Below are positions 9,101-18,394 of a stretch of DNA of 64,000 bases, in pieces. The notes beneath the pieces were generated by a model that saw only the letters and a list, made by a program, of their open reading frames with translations, was not told the origin of the DNA and ran no database searches. The DNA lies in the NCBI GenBank assembly GCA_024401225.1, contig JAKSLM010000010.1, positions 1 through 64,000 on the forward strand, written 5' to 3'. A program made the translations under genes and the position numbers. Position 1 is the stretch's first letter, and every line of letters starts with the position of its first letter. The DNA is from Bacteroidaceae bacterium (GTDB lineage Bacteria > Bacteroidota > Bacteroidia > Bacteroidales > Bacteroidaceae).

Positions 9101-9310
9101 TTACTTGAGAGAGTAGATGTATGGATCCTTCTCATCGCCAGACTCTGCTGTAGCGATCTTATCCTCACGAAGAAGCCAGCCGAGACCGAGAAGGAAATCC
9201 TTCTCTGTGAGCTTAGTTGCCTTCTTGATTGCCTTGAATGTCAAACCTTCTGTCTGTGCAAGTGCTGTGTAGATGATACCAGCGATGTTGCCTGCCTTGT
9301 CCTGTAACAT
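9101..9310 (-). CDS. Small winged-helix DNA-binding domain protein (DUF2582 type)
   Basis: A 69-residue single-domain protein matching the DUF2582 winged-helix family, common in Bacteroidetes. It shows a first helix AGIIYTAL, a helix-turn-helix with FKAIKKATKLTEKDFLLGLGWLL, and a wing ending in DPYIYSLK. It has no other domain and no signal peptide. It stands alone between its own promoter (9401) and terminator (9048). Its target is unknown, and I infer only nucleic-acid binding. Confidence 0.8.
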   Translation of the reverse strand: MLQDKAGNIAGIIYTALAQTEGLTFKAIKKATKLTEKDFLLGLGWLLREDKIATAESGDEKDPYIYSLK

Positions 9311-9400
9311 GATCTTACTTTACCTTTAAAATGTTAAACTTATTGTGAATAGATATTTTTACCTCGTTAAGTATATGAGCATAAACTCATTTTTCGGGTG

Positions 9401-9432
9401 CAAAGTTAGGAAGATTTTTCATATCTACCAAA
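9401..9432 (-). promoter_or_regulatory. Promoter of the winged-helix gene
   Basis: The minus strand has TAACTTTG at 9401-9408 and TTTG at 9429-9432, spaced 20 bp. The transcript would have a leader of about 85 nt. Confidence 0.7.
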
Positions 9433-9518
9433 CAAATAAGCAATTTTGTGTACGCACACAGCACATTTTAGTGGTAAAATCGAACAATTACATCAAAAGC
9501 AGATGCAAATCATGACAT

Positions 9519-9773
9519 TTACTTTGCAATCACCTGCTTCAATGCCTGAGCCAACTGATCAGGGCAACTGGTAGGTTTCATGCCGCACTTGATGCCTTCG
9601 AGACGGCTGATGACGTCCTCTGGCTTCTGGCCGCGTACGAGTTGTGCGATACCGATGGTATTACCGGCACATCCGCCTGCAAACTGAACGGCGTTGATGA
9701 GGCCGGTAGCGTCATCAACGTCGATCATTATTGCTTTTGAGCAGGTGCCTTGAGTTTCAAAGATCTGTCTCAT
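9519..9773 (-). CDS. TSCPD-domain protein (TIGR03905 type)
   Basis: An 84-residue protein of the TSCPD family. The family motif appears as TSCPDQLAQAL near the C-terminus, with Cys residues at GTCSKA, GGCAGN and IKCGMK that could bind metal. The domain is also found at the C-terminus of some B12-dependent ribonucleotide reductases; the free-standing form has no settled function. Its ATG overlaps the yebC stop in TAATG, so translation is probably coupled. It is the last gene of pheT-yebC-TSCPD. Confidence 0.85.
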   Translation of the reverse strand: MRQIFETQGTCSKAIMIDVDDATGLINAVQFAGGCAGNTIGIAQLVRGQKPEDVISRLEGIKCGMKPTSCPDQLAQALKQVIAK

Positions 9774-10504
9774 TATTTCATATTTGTATATACGTTCTGC
9801 ACATCATCAAACTCCTCAAGACGCTCTACCATCTTCTCGATAGTCTCGCGCTGCTCGTCTGTTACTTCCTTGAGGTCGTTTGGTACGTATGTGAACTCAG
9901 CAGCTGTGATCTCAAAACCATTCTCCTCGAGGTACTTCTGGATCTGAGCGAACTGCTTTGGATCGCCATAGATGGTGATGGTAGTCTCATCCTTCTCCTC
10001 GTCGTACTCCTCATCAAACTCGTCGTTTACGCCGAATTCGATTGCTTCGAGGATGAATTCGTCCATATCGAGGTCGTCCTTCTTCTTGAATGTGAACATG
10101 CTGAAGTGGTCGAAGAGGAACGAGAGGGAACCTGTAGTACCCATGTTGCCGTTGAACTTGTTGAAGATTGAGCGTACATCAGCAACGGTACGTGTAGTGT
10201 TGTCAGTCAGAGTGTCGACGAATACTGCAACTCCGTGTGGGCCGTATCCTTCGTAAGTAACAGACTTCCATGCCGACTTATCCTTACCGATGGCGTTCTT
10301 GATAGCACGGTCGATGTTGTCCTTTGGCATGTTCTCATGGCGACATGTAGCGATTACTGCACGAAGGTGTGCATTGTTGTCTGGGTCAGGACCGCCTTCA
10401 GCTACTGCGATGGCAATCTGCTTGCCAAGGCGTGTGAAGGTTTTAGCCATGTTACCCCATCTCTTCATTTTTCTTGCTTTACGGAATTCAAATGCGCGTC
10501 CCAT
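9773..10504 (-). CDS. yebC: YebC/PmpR-family protein
   Basis: A 243-residue YebC-family protein, historically called a transcriptional regulator and in some bacteria linked to translation of difficult proline-rich stretches. The conserved start MGRAFEFRKARKMKRWGNMAK and the block ENMPKDNIDRAIKNA are present. The acidic segment DEFDEEYDEEKDETTIT lies in the last domain. It overlaps the TSCPD gene by one base and follows pheT by 47 bp on the same strand. Which role applies here cannot be told from sequence. Confidence 0.93.
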   Translation of the reverse strand: MGRAFEFRKARKMKRWGNMAKTFTRLGKQIAIAVAEGGPDPDNNAHLRAVIATCRHENMPKDNIDRAIKNAIGKDKSAWKSVTYEGYGPHGVAVFVDTLTDNTTRTVADVRSIFNKFNGNMGTTGSLSFLFDHFSMFTFKKKDDLDMDEFILEAIEFGVNDEFDEEYDEEKDETTITIYGDPKQFAQIQKYLEENGFEITAAEFTYVPNDLKEVTDEQRETIEKMVERLEEFDDVQNVYTNMK

Positions 10505-10551
10505 ATTAGTTTTCTTATTTTATGTTTTGATTTTTGATTATTATTTACTTT

Positions 10552-13071
10552 TTACTTGCCACGTACAGTAGCACCTGTTGCCTTTACAATGGCCTGCTCG
10601 ATCTTCTGCATTACTGCTTCGATGGCCTTGTCGTTGAGTGTCTTCTCCTCCGACTGGAGAGTGAAGTTGACTGCATACGACTTCTTGCCAGCCTCGAGGT
10701 TCTTGCCTTCGTACACATCGAAGAGGCGCACCTCCTTGAGGAGCTTCTTCTCTGCAGAATAGGCAGCTGCCTCGATCTGCGAGAACTCAACGCCTGTGTC
10801 GAGCAGGAGTGCAAGGTCGCGGCTCACGGCTGGGAACTTAGGAATGTCGTAGTAGCTTACCGATACCTTCTTCACGAGCTTCATGAGGTTGGTCCAGTTG
10901 ATGTCGGCATAGTAGACTGGAGCATCGATGTCGAGCTTCTTTGTCTGCTTCTTAGATACGATACCGAACTGAGCGATGAGCTTGCCGCCACGCTGCTGGA
11001 TGGTAGTCGATGCTGCAAACACATCGTTCGACTCGCTACCGAACACGAGGGTACCAAATGGCACGCCAAGGCGCTGGAGTACGTTGAGCACGTATGCCTT
11101 CATCTCATATACCGATGATTCCTCGTCGGCATGAGCCCAGTTGCCTTCCACGCGCTTACCTGTCTGCCAGAGTGCGAGGTGGTAGTCCTCCGAGTAGGCT
11201 GCAAGGATCTTCTTCGACGACGATGCCGATGCCTTGAGCACATTGCCTTCCTCGTCCACCTTAGGCTGGTTGCGTTCAGGAGAGAAACGGTAGCAGTTGC
11301 CATATTCAAAGAATCGGAGGTTTGGCATGCGGCGGTTGCTATTGTGAGCTATGCACTCCAATCCACCGAAGAGGAGAGTCTGGCGAAGCACGCCAAGATC
11401 CTGCGAGAGTGGGTTAAGCAGCTTGACAGAATTCTCTGCCTTGAATGTCTCACCATCCTCATAGTATGAAGTCTTGGTGAGAGAGTTGTTGAGTATCTCA
11501 TTGAATCCACAGCCTACGAGCTGCTCGGCGATGAGGTTCTGCTGCTTGTTGCTCTTGTCGAGCTCGCCCTTGGTGGTGAGCGACGACTTCACCTGCGAAG
11601 GGATCTCAATATTGTTGTATCCGTATATGCGGAGAATCTCTTCCACTACATCGCATGGACGCTTCACATCCACACGGAAGGCAGGAGCCTTGAGCTGCAT
11701 CTTCTCAGCATCGGACGAGAGAACCTCGAATCCAAGGCTTGTGAGGATGCTATGCTGTGTCTCAACTGGGATGTCCTTACCGATGAGGTCAGTAACGTAC
11801 TTGTACTCCACATCGATGATGGCATCCTGTGGGAGGGTGTCGTTCTTGATGTCAACGATCTCCATAGCTATCTCACCTCCGGCGAGTTCCTGTGCGAGGA
11901 GTGCAGCTGCCTTGAGGGCGTAGATCTGACCTGCAGGGTCGATACCACGCTCGAAGCGGAAGCTTGCATCGGTCTGCAATCCATGACGGCGAGCCGACTT
12001 GCGGATCCATGTTGGGTGGAAATATGCCGATTCGAAGAGTACATTCTTTGTAGTCTCGTAAGTACCACTACCCTTTCCGCCAAACACACCTGCGATACAC
12101 ATGGCATCCTCAGCGTTGCAGATGGCGAGGTCGCGATCAGAGAGCTTGTGCTCCATGCCGTCGAGAGTGACGAATGGTGTGCCCTCAGGCATAGTCTTTA
12201 CGACCACCTTGCCACCCTTCACCATGTCGGCATCGAAGCAATGGAGTGGCTGACCGTATGCCATCATGATGTAGTTAGTGATATCTACTATATTATTAAT
12301 AGGACGGAGACCGATGGTAGTGAGTCGGTCCTTGAGCCACTTTGGCGATTCCTTCACCTCGCAGTTTTTCACGCTCACAGCACAGTAGCGAGGACAAGCC
12401 TCTCCAGCCTCGACCTCCACCGTGAATGGAAGGTCGTTGCTCTGCACCTTGAAGCCATCGACCGATGGGCGATGGAGCGAAGTCTCGTAGCCATTCTGCT
12501 TAAGATACGCATAGAAGTCGCGAGCCACACCCCAATGCGAAGTAGCATCCGAGTGGTTAGGAGTGATGTCCACCTCGATCACATAGTCGCTCTCGATGCC
12601 ATAGTACACGGCTGCAGGAGTACCAACTACCGCACCCTCTGGGAGTACGATGATGCCATCGTGCGAAGTACCGATGCCTATCTCATCCTCAGCACATATC
12701 ATACCGTTGCTCTCCACTCCGCGCAGCTTGCTCTTCTTGATGGTGAAACACTCGTCGCCATCATAGAGCTTGCATCCGAGCTGAGCCACGATGACCTTCT
12801 GTCCGGCAGCAACGTTCGGAGCGCCGCATACTATCTGCTGTACTACTCCGTTGCCCTCATCGACAGTGGTGATGTGCATGTGATCTGAGTTTGGATGAGG
12901 TTCGCATGTGAGTACCTGACCCACTACGAGGCCTTCCAGTCCTCCCTTGATGGACTGTACTTCCTCTACCGCTTCGACTTCAAGTCCCATGCTGGTCAGT
13001 GCCTTACCAACCTCTTCAGCCGACATGTCGAAGTCAACGTATTCTTTAAGCCATTTATAACTTACGTTCAT
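10552..13071 (-). CDS. pheT: Phenylalanyl-tRNA synthetase beta subunit
   Basis: An 839-residue large subunit of the alpha2-beta2 PheRS that charges tRNA-Phe. Domain order is visible: N-terminal MNVSYKWLKEYVDF, an EMAP/Trbp-type tRNA-binding domain (about 40-150), B3/B4 editing region with NIVDITNYIMMAYGQPLHCFD, B5, the catalytic-like core, and a C-terminal FDX-ACB anticodon-binding domain ending in KATGATVRGK. The start at 13071 is preferred over the open extension to 13134. The alpha-subunit gene pheS is not in this window. First gene of pheT-yebC-TSCPD. Confidence 0.96.
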   Translation of the reverse strand: MNVSYKWLKEYVDFDMSAEEVGKALTSMGLEVEAVEEVQSIKGGLEGLVVGQVLTCEPHPNSDHMHITTVDEGNGVVQQIVCGAPNVAAGQKVIVAQLGCKLYDGDECFTIKKSKLRGVESNGMICAEDEIGIGTSHDGIIVLPEGAVVGTPAAVYYGIESDYVIEVDITPNHSDATSHWGVARDFYAYLKQNGYETSLHRPSVDGFKVQSNDLPFTVEVEAGEACPRYCAVSVKNCEVKESPKWLKDRLTTIGLRPINNIVDITNYIMMAYGQPLHCFDADMVKGGKVVVKTMPEGTPFVTLDGMEHKLSDRDLAICNAEDAMCIAGVFGGKGSGTYETTKNVLFESAYFHPTWIRKSARRHGLQTDASFRFERGIDPAGQIYALKAAALLAQELAGGEIAMEIVDIKNDTLPQDAIIDVEYKYVTDLIGKDIPVETQHSILTSLGFEVLSSDAEKMQLKAPAFRVDVKRPCDVVEEILRIYGYNNIEIPSQVKSSLTTKGELDKSNKQQNLIAEQLVGCGFNEILNNSLTKTSYYEDGETFKAENSVKLLNPLSQDLGVLRQTLLFGGLECIAHNSNRRMPNLRFFEYGNCYRFSPERNQPKVDEEGNVLKASASSSKKILAAYSEDYHLALWQTGKRVEGNWAHADEESSVYEMKAYVLNVLQRLGVPFGTLVFGSESNDVFAASTTIQQRGGKLIAQFGIVSKKQTKKLDIDAPVYYADINWTNLMKLVKKVSVSYYDIPKFPAVSRDLALLLDTGVEFSQIEAAAYSAEKKLLKEVRLFDVYEGKNLEAGKKSYAVNFTLQSEEKTLNDKAIEAVMQKIEQAIVKATGATVRGK

Positions 13072-13142
13072 TATATTTATGCATTTATGATTATAATCCG
13101 TAAAAACATGAAGGAATAGGACACAATATGCCATATTCGGTG

Positions 13143-13150
13143 CAAAGTTA
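13143..13150 (-). promoter_or_regulatory. -7 promoter box of pheT
   Basis: The minus strand reads TAACTTTG about 70 bp upstream of the pheT start. No well-spaced TTTG partner is visible. Confidence 0.55.
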
Positions 13151-13235
13151 GTTATTATTTTGCAAATAATAGGTAAAGTGTGTCGAATTTTTACTTTTTC
13201 TCCTTTATATTAATTCAAATTTGACCAATAAACAC

Positions 13236-13243
13236 TACCTTTG
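13236..13243 (+). promoter_or_regulatory. -7 promoter box of rmuC
   Basis: TACCTTTG matches the consensus about 60 bp upstream of the rmuC ATG. It is embedded in the palindrome CCTTTGCAAAGG. The nearest upstream TTTG (13220-13223) is only 12 bp away, so the -33 is unclear. Confidence 0.55.
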
Positions 13244-13301
13244 CAAAGGAAACAAAACGTACAACCATACAAAAACACATTAATACATTCTAATCAAAGA
13301 C

Positions 13302-14594
13302 ATGGAAATACTTATAGCAATCATATTCCTCTTCATTGGATTTGTAGTTGGCTACTTACTGAATGCTACAATGAACAAGACGCAGATAGAGGCAATAAAG
13401 ACACTATCAGATACGGAACTTAAGACCCAGATCTACGCTGTGAAGGAACAGAGTGAAAAACAGATTGCCGACATGCGCTCCATGTACGAAAAGCAGATCG
13501 AGTCGGAGCGTGAATATGCCAAGGCTATGCTTCAGGAGACGAAGGAAAGCATACGCCAGGAGATGCATAACACAGCCGCCGAACAGCTGGCACAGAAGCA
13601 GAGATCCCTGCAGGAGAACAACCGCCTGCAGATCGATGCATTGCTGCGCCCTCTGAAGGAGCAATTCGTGGAGTTCAAGCGCTCGGTCGATGAGAGCAAG
13701 ACGCAGAGCGAGGTCAACAAGACCGAGATACGCAGCACATTCGAAAACGCCATCAACCTGTTCCGCAAAGAGCAGGAGATGGCAGTACGTTCGCTCACCG
13801 AGCAGACATCGCGCATAGGCGCTGATGCTGAGAATCTTACAAAGGCACTCAAGGGCGAGAACAAGACTCAGGGCGACTGGGGCGAGATGATACTCGAATC
13901 CATGCTCGAGCGTAGCGGACTAAGGAGGGATGAGCAGTACTTCATACAGGAAAACGTGAAGGACGAGGATGGCAACAGCTACCGTCCTGATGTCATAGTT
14001 CGATTCCCTGAAGGCAAGTCGGTCATCATCGACTCGAAGGTGTCGCTCACTGCCTACACCGAGGCAGCAGCAACCGACGATGAGAACCTCCAGAACCGAT
14101 TCATGCGCGACCATGTGACCAGCATACGCCGCCATGTGGACGAACTGGCAGCAAAGGACTACTCCACCCTCGTGAGCGGAGGCATCGGCTACGTGCTCAT
14201 GTTCGTGCCAAACGAGGCAAGCTACATAGCCGCCATGAAGTATGACAACACATTGAGTAAATACGCTTACGACAAGAAAATCATCATCATATCACCGAGC
14301 AACCTGCTCATGGCCTTGCAGCTCGCCTACAACCTATGGCAAACCGACAAGCAGAACAAGAACGTGGCAAAGATCGTAAAATCTGCCAACGATCTATACG
14401 ATAAGGTAGCAGGATTTTCGGAAACTTTCGAGGACATTGAGTCCAAGATCACCGCACTTCAGAAGTCGTTCGCCACAGCCAAGGGACGCCTCTACGATGG
14501 CACCGGCAACATCATGAAGCGCGTGGAAGATCTCAAGGCGCTTGGCGTCAATCCGAAGAAGCAGATAAAAGGATTAGAAAATACGGAAAACTGA
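13302..14594 (+). CDS. rmuC: RmuC-family DNA recombination protein
   Basis: A 430-residue RmuC homologue, a membrane-anchored nuclease-fold protein said to limit inversions at short inverted repeats. Residues 4-23 form one transmembrane segment (AIIFLFIGFVVGYLLNA). Residues 30-130 are a charged coiled coil. The RmuC domain spans about 180-400, with conserved GDWGEMILESMLERSGL and VIIDSKVSLTAY. It is divergent from pheT. Its presence is notable beside so many intergenic inverted repeats, but that link is speculation. Confidence 0.93.
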   Translation: MEILIAIIFLFIGFVVGYLLNATMNKTQIEAIKTLSDTELKTQIYAVKEQSEKQIADMRSMYEKQIESEREYAKAMLQETKESIRQEMHNTAAEQLAQKQRSLQENNRLQIDALLRPLKEQFVEFKRSVDESKTQSEVNKTEIRSTFENAINLFRKEQEMAVRSLTEQTSRIGADAENLTKALKGENKTQGDWGEMILESMLERSGLRRDEQYFIQENVKDEDGNSYRPDVIVRFPEGKSVIIDSKVSLTAYTEAAATDDENLQNRFMRDHVTSIRRHVDELAAKDYSTLVSGGIGYVLMFVPNEASYIAAMKYDNTLSKYAYDKKIIIISPSNLLMALQLAYNLWQTDKQNKNVAKIVKSANDLYDKVAGFSETFEDIESKITALQKSFATAKGRLYDGTGNIMKRVEDLKALGVNPKKQIKGLENTEN

Positions 14595-14775
14595 TAAAAA
14601 TGCACTAAGAGGGGGAAAACCGAAAAAAACTACGTTGTCTTTCCCGAGTTCAGTACGGCACTCAGTGTTTTTTTTGGTGGTTTCTTACGCAAATTTGACA
14701 CTACCTAAGTACATGATAGTTAGTAGCATGCAAAATGCTAGTGGCTTTTTTGCATAAAATGTCTCAAAAAGTCTA

Positions 14776-14816
14776 TACTATATACGCACATACACGTGTG
14801 ACGTACGTATATAGTA
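14776..14816. repeat. 11-bp perfect inverted repeat with nested palindrome
   Basis: TACTATATACG (14776-14786) and CGTATATAGTA (14806-14816) are exact reverse complements around a 19-bp centre that contains ACACGTGT. It sits in the 772-bp non-coding gap 14595-15366. That gap also holds a possible rmuC terminator (T-run 14668-14675), a small hairpin GGTTTTC/GAAAACC near 14820-14838, the 22-bp repeat array and the promoter of the glycan locus. Confidence 0.6.
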
Positions 14817-15030
14817 AGGGGTTTTCAAGGGGAAAACCTCATTTTTACCACTGAGATTCGCTAACACACTGAAGATGTATAGCATACAAACAGCATTTTG
14901 GTAGCAAAAAACCACTAAAAAACCCACTGACCTGTACTTTCCTAAAAAAGGTTGACTGTTTCAGGTCCGTTTTATGCCTTATTCCTAAGATCTGTTGACC
15001 AGGTGACTTTCCTAAACATCTCAAATGCCA

Positions 15031-15118
15031 AACTCCTTGCAAGGAGTTGCGCTAACCATTGCAAGGAGTCAGTCAAAACATTGCAAGGAATAGTGCGAAT
15101 CCTTGCATGGACATTTAA
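15031..15118. repeat. Array 1: four 22-bp-phased copies of a TTGCAAGGA palindrome
   Basis: Cores TTGCAAGGA start at 15037, 15059 and 15081, and a variant TTGCATGGA at 15103: exactly 22 bp apart each time. The first copy is an 18-bp perfect palindrome, AACTCCTTGCAAGGAGTT (15031-15048); later copies lose bases from the left arm. The spacers differ. The period is not a multiple of three, so this is not a peptide repeat. A sister array lies at 54792. Confidence 0.85.
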
Positions 15119-15228
15119 GCAGAGTGCCCAGGCTGCAAGGGTATGCGTTGGCACGCTCAATCCTTAAAAAATATTAAACAAGCAGCAAATATTTGAATGA
15201 AAAGGGTGATTATTCCGTTAATTATTAC

Positions 15229-15236
15229 TAAATTTG
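15229..15236 (+). promoter_or_regulatory. -7 promoter box of the glycan utilisation locus
   Basis: TAAATTTG lies about 130 bp upstream of the first fasciclin gene, leaving a leader of roughly 120 nt. It is the only consensus box seen before the eight-gene run to 34606. No TTTG at the usual -33 distance. Confidence 0.5.
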
Positions 15237-15366
15237 TCCACTCGATGTAAATTGAAAATACCTAACGATACGCACGAGCATCAAAGACTATTATCTATTT
15301 ATAGATAAATCAACAAGATACCAAAAAGAAAAATTCTAATAATAATTAATATCTTAACGATTCTTT

Positions 15367-18300
15367 ATGAACAAACGCTTTTGTAAACTTGGAAGCAATG
15401 CAGCTAAAGCATTCTTCATGGTTGCTGTCTGCGGTTCATTGTATTCATGTACGGACGACTACATGTGGGACGACAAAGACCCATCATGGCTTGGCTCGTC
15501 AATATACGAATACCTGAATGACAAGGACAACAATTACAAGAACTTCGTCAGACTGATTGACGATCTTGACTACAAGGAAGTGTTGTCACGTACTGGTTCG
15601 AAGACCCTGTTCGTCGCTGACGATGCAGCTTTCGACAAGTTCTATGCCAACAATCCTTGGGGAGTAAAGAACTACGATCAACTCTCGCTCAAGCAGAAGA
15701 AGATACTGCTCAACAGCGCCATGATCAACAATGCCTATCTCCTGGAGATGATGTCAAGCACTCCTGCCGGCGATGGCGATAACGCACAGCCTAACAAGGG
15801 CGAATGCCTGCGCCGCGTGACTGCAGCCGACGTGACCGACTCCATCCCTCACCTCTTTGCTGCCGACCTGCCTCACAGCTACAACCCAGACGATAAGGAC
15901 TACTGGGCTCGCTTCCGCAACAATGACAAGGGCATATACCTCGCCAACGATGCCACTACTCCTATGATGACTCACTTCCTCGCTACTCAGATGGCAAACC
16001 AGAACATCACCAACGAGGACTTCAGAATCATCACCGGCCAGACTCGCCAGGAGAGCGACGCATTCATCTATGACGCCAAGGTCATCAAGCAGGACGTGAC
16101 ATGCCAGAACGGATATATCAACGTGCTCGACAAGGTGCTCGTCAACCCACAGAACATGGCTGAGACCCTCCGCACATGCGATAGCACAAAGATATTCAGC
16201 CACATGCTCGACCGCTTCTCGGCTCCTTTCTACAACGCTACTCTTACAGAGCGCTACCGCCTGCTCTACGGCAATGAGGTTGACTCGGTATTCCAGAAGC
16301 GCTACTTCGCCATCCGTTCGCAGGGCAACCAGAACCTCTACTCGGATGCAGGCACAGACCCTGTAAACAATCCTCAGGGTAACACCGTGTTCGACAACAA
16401 CTCGAACAAGCCTCTTCCATTCGACCCAGGATGGAATGAGTATACATCGGAGACTCGTACGGGTGCAGGTAACACACGTACCACATCCAAGGAGATGGAC
16501 ATGGCTGTCATCTTCTGTCCAAAGGATGAGATGCTGATGGAGTACTTCTTCGCTTCTAACGGTGGTGGACGATTCCTTATAAATGCTTACGCACCTGACC
16601 TTGTGGAGAAGATCAATGAGAATACTACCGACCTTGAACTTGTGTATCAGGCTATCGACCAGATACCAAGACAGACCATTCGCGCCCTTCTCAACAACCT
16701 GATGAAGGATTCGTTCAATTCGTGCGTACCAAGCAAGTTCGTCAGCATCAAGAATTCAGCACAGGACGCCATGTTCGATGACAAAGACAACTATCACACA
16801 GGACGCATCGAGAAGACCATCCTCGCCAACAATGGTATCATCTACCTGATGAATGAGGTCACTACTCCTGCCGAATATGCTGCTGTCAGCGCACCTGCAT
16901 TCGTAGAGACCGACAAGCGCATCTTCAACTACGCTGTCCAGGCAAGCACTCTGGGTAACATACCTACCAACTACTATGCATATCTGTTGGCCATGAGCTC
17001 ACGCTTCTCGTTCTTCGTACCATGCGATGAGAACTTCTGGTACATCGACCCTCTGTCGTTCTACAACGCACAGACTGAGAATTCGGCCGATGGAACAGTA
17101 CTCGTAGGACGTGCCTACAACTACACATGGGATCAGAAGACCAACAGCCCTAAAGCTACTTCACACCGCTACCTCTACAACATCAAGACTGGTGAGGGAT
17201 CGATCGGCGACAAGCTTGCCAACGAGAACGTATCGAAGTCGTGCTTCGAAAACCGACTCAAGGATATGCTCGAGACTCACACCATCATCCATGAGGAGAA
17301 TGAGGCTACTGGCATCGATGAGACACAGACCGGCGTTGAGTGCAATCAGCACTACTTCGTATCGAAGAATGGTGCCGTGATCTACGTTGACAATGCAACC
17401 CAGCGCAAGGACGGCATGAAGGTAAAGGGCGGATGGGACCTCGGCAACGGTGGCGAATGCGACGTAACCGGATTTGACGACAAGAGTTCTCAGACATGGG
17501 GCTACGGTAACGGTTTTGCCTACATGCTCAACCAGCCTATCGTTCCTACAATCGAAAGCGTGTACTCGGTGCTCTACAACAATCCTAACTTCTCAAAGTT
17601 CTTCGAACTCTGCCAGACAGATATGGAAGTGCTCAGCGCCATCGACATCACAAGCGCTGCCGATCAGAACCGATACACCATCTTCGTAAACAGCAAGGGT
17701 CTGCCATGCTACGACAAGCAGACTGGCAACGTTGTGAACTCGGCAACCAACGTCCGATTCTTCAACAACTACCGCTACACAGTCTACGTTCCAACCAACG
17801 ACGCTATCGAAGAGGCTGTGGCAAAGGGTCTGCCTACATGGCAGCAGCTCCGCGACATGCTTGAACTCGACATCCCAGAGGAGGAGCGCGTAAGCTTCGA
17901 CAACGATGACGAATACCAGGCATACATCGAGGCACGCAACGTGAAGGCTCGCGCCATGGTGACTGCCATCATCAACTTCGTGAAGTACCACTTCCAGGAC
18001 AACAGCGTATTTGCTGATACTCCTGCCATCAACATGACTCCTTACGAGACTGCAACCCTCAACAAGGAGACTGGCGTGTACTGCAAGCTCAGCGTGTTCT
18101 CAAACGGTGGCGGTTCGCTCTCGGTTAAGGACACCGAAGGCAACACATGCAATGTCACTTCGGACAAGAACATCATCGCTCGCGATTACATCACCAATGG
18201 TGGCGGTACAGCCATCAACACTACGCTTACGTCATCATCGTCGGCTGTAATACACGGTGTGGACGGTGTGCTCAACTACAAGAAGCTCGAGAATGGCCGC

Positions 18301-18369
18301 TACGACAGCGACTGGGCTACAGCAGCCAAGGCACGCGCGTACCTTAATAAATATATGATTGTAGAATAA
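15367..18369 (+). CDS. Large fasciclin (FAS1) repeat lipoprotein, first gene of the glycan locus
   Basis: A 1000-residue exported lipoprotein. The signal peptide ends in SLYSC with lipid-bearing Cys28. FAS1-like modules follow: a clear one has TLFVADDAAF at 80-89 and closes at YINVLDKVL; later stretches YTIFVNSKG and YTVYVPTND, and closers such as NGIIYLMNEV, suggest three or four modules. FAS1 domains mediate adhesion or ligand binding; in Bacteroidetes they occur beside SusCD as probable surface glycan-binding parts, but the ligand is unknown. It starts the operon 25 bp upstream of susC. No enzyme motif is seen. Confidence 0.8.
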   Translation: MNKRFCKLGSNAAKAFFMVAVCGSLYSCTDDYMWDDKDPSWLGSSIYEYLNDKDNNYKNFVRLIDDLDYKEVLSRTGSKTLFVADDAAFDKFYANNPWGVKNYDQLSLKQKKILLNSAMINNAYLLEMMSSTPAGDGDNAQPNKGECLRRVTAADVTDSIPHLFAADLPHSYNPDDKDYWARFRNNDKGIYLANDATTPMMTHFLATQMANQNITNEDFRIITGQTRQESDAFIYDAKVIKQDVTCQNGYINVLDKVLVNPQNMAETLRTCDSTKIFSHMLDRFSAPFYNATLTERYRLLYGNEVDSVFQKRYFAIRSQGNQNLYSDAGTDPVNNPQGNTVFDNNSNKPLPFDPGWNEYTSETRTGAGNTRTTSKEMDMAVIFCPKDEMLMEYFFASNGGGRFLINAYAPDLVEKINENTTDLELVYQAIDQIPRQTIRALLNNLMKDSFNSCVPSKFVSIKNSAQDAMFDDKDNYHTGRIEKTILANNGIIYLMNEVTTPAEYAAVSAPAFVETDKRIFNYAVQASTLGNIPTNYYAYLLAMSSRFSFFVPCDENFWYIDPLSFYNAQTENSADGTVLVGRAYNYTWDQKTNSPKATSHRYLYNIKTGEGSIGDKLANENVSKSCFENRLKDMLETHTIIHEENEATGIDETQTGVECNQHYFVSKNGAVIYVDNATQRKDGMKVKGGWDLGNGGECDVTGFDDKSSQTWGYGNGFAYMLNQPIVPTIESVYSVLYNNPNFSKFFELCQTDMEVLSAIDITSAADQNRYTIFVNSKGLPCYDKQTGNVVNSATNVRFFNNYRYTVYVPTNDAIEEAVAKGLPTWQQLRDMLELDIPEEERVSFDNDDEYQAYIEARNVKARAMVTAIINFVKYHFQDNSVFADTPAINMTPYETATLNKETGVYCKLSVFSNGGGSLSVKDTEGNTCNVTSDKNIIARDYITNGGGTAINTTLTSSSSAVIHGVDGVLNYKKLENGRYDSDWATAAKARAYLNKYMIVE

Positions 18370-18394
18370 TAATAACTTACACAGAACGAAAATT

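Noticed and set aside
11752-12888. A 378-codon frame opposite pheT
   Set aside because: Antisense shadow with no recognisable motif and no promoter.
14952-15167. A 71-codon frame across array 1
   Set aside because: Same frame-cycling repeat translation, no signal, no homology pattern, and the array is decaying without regard to codons.
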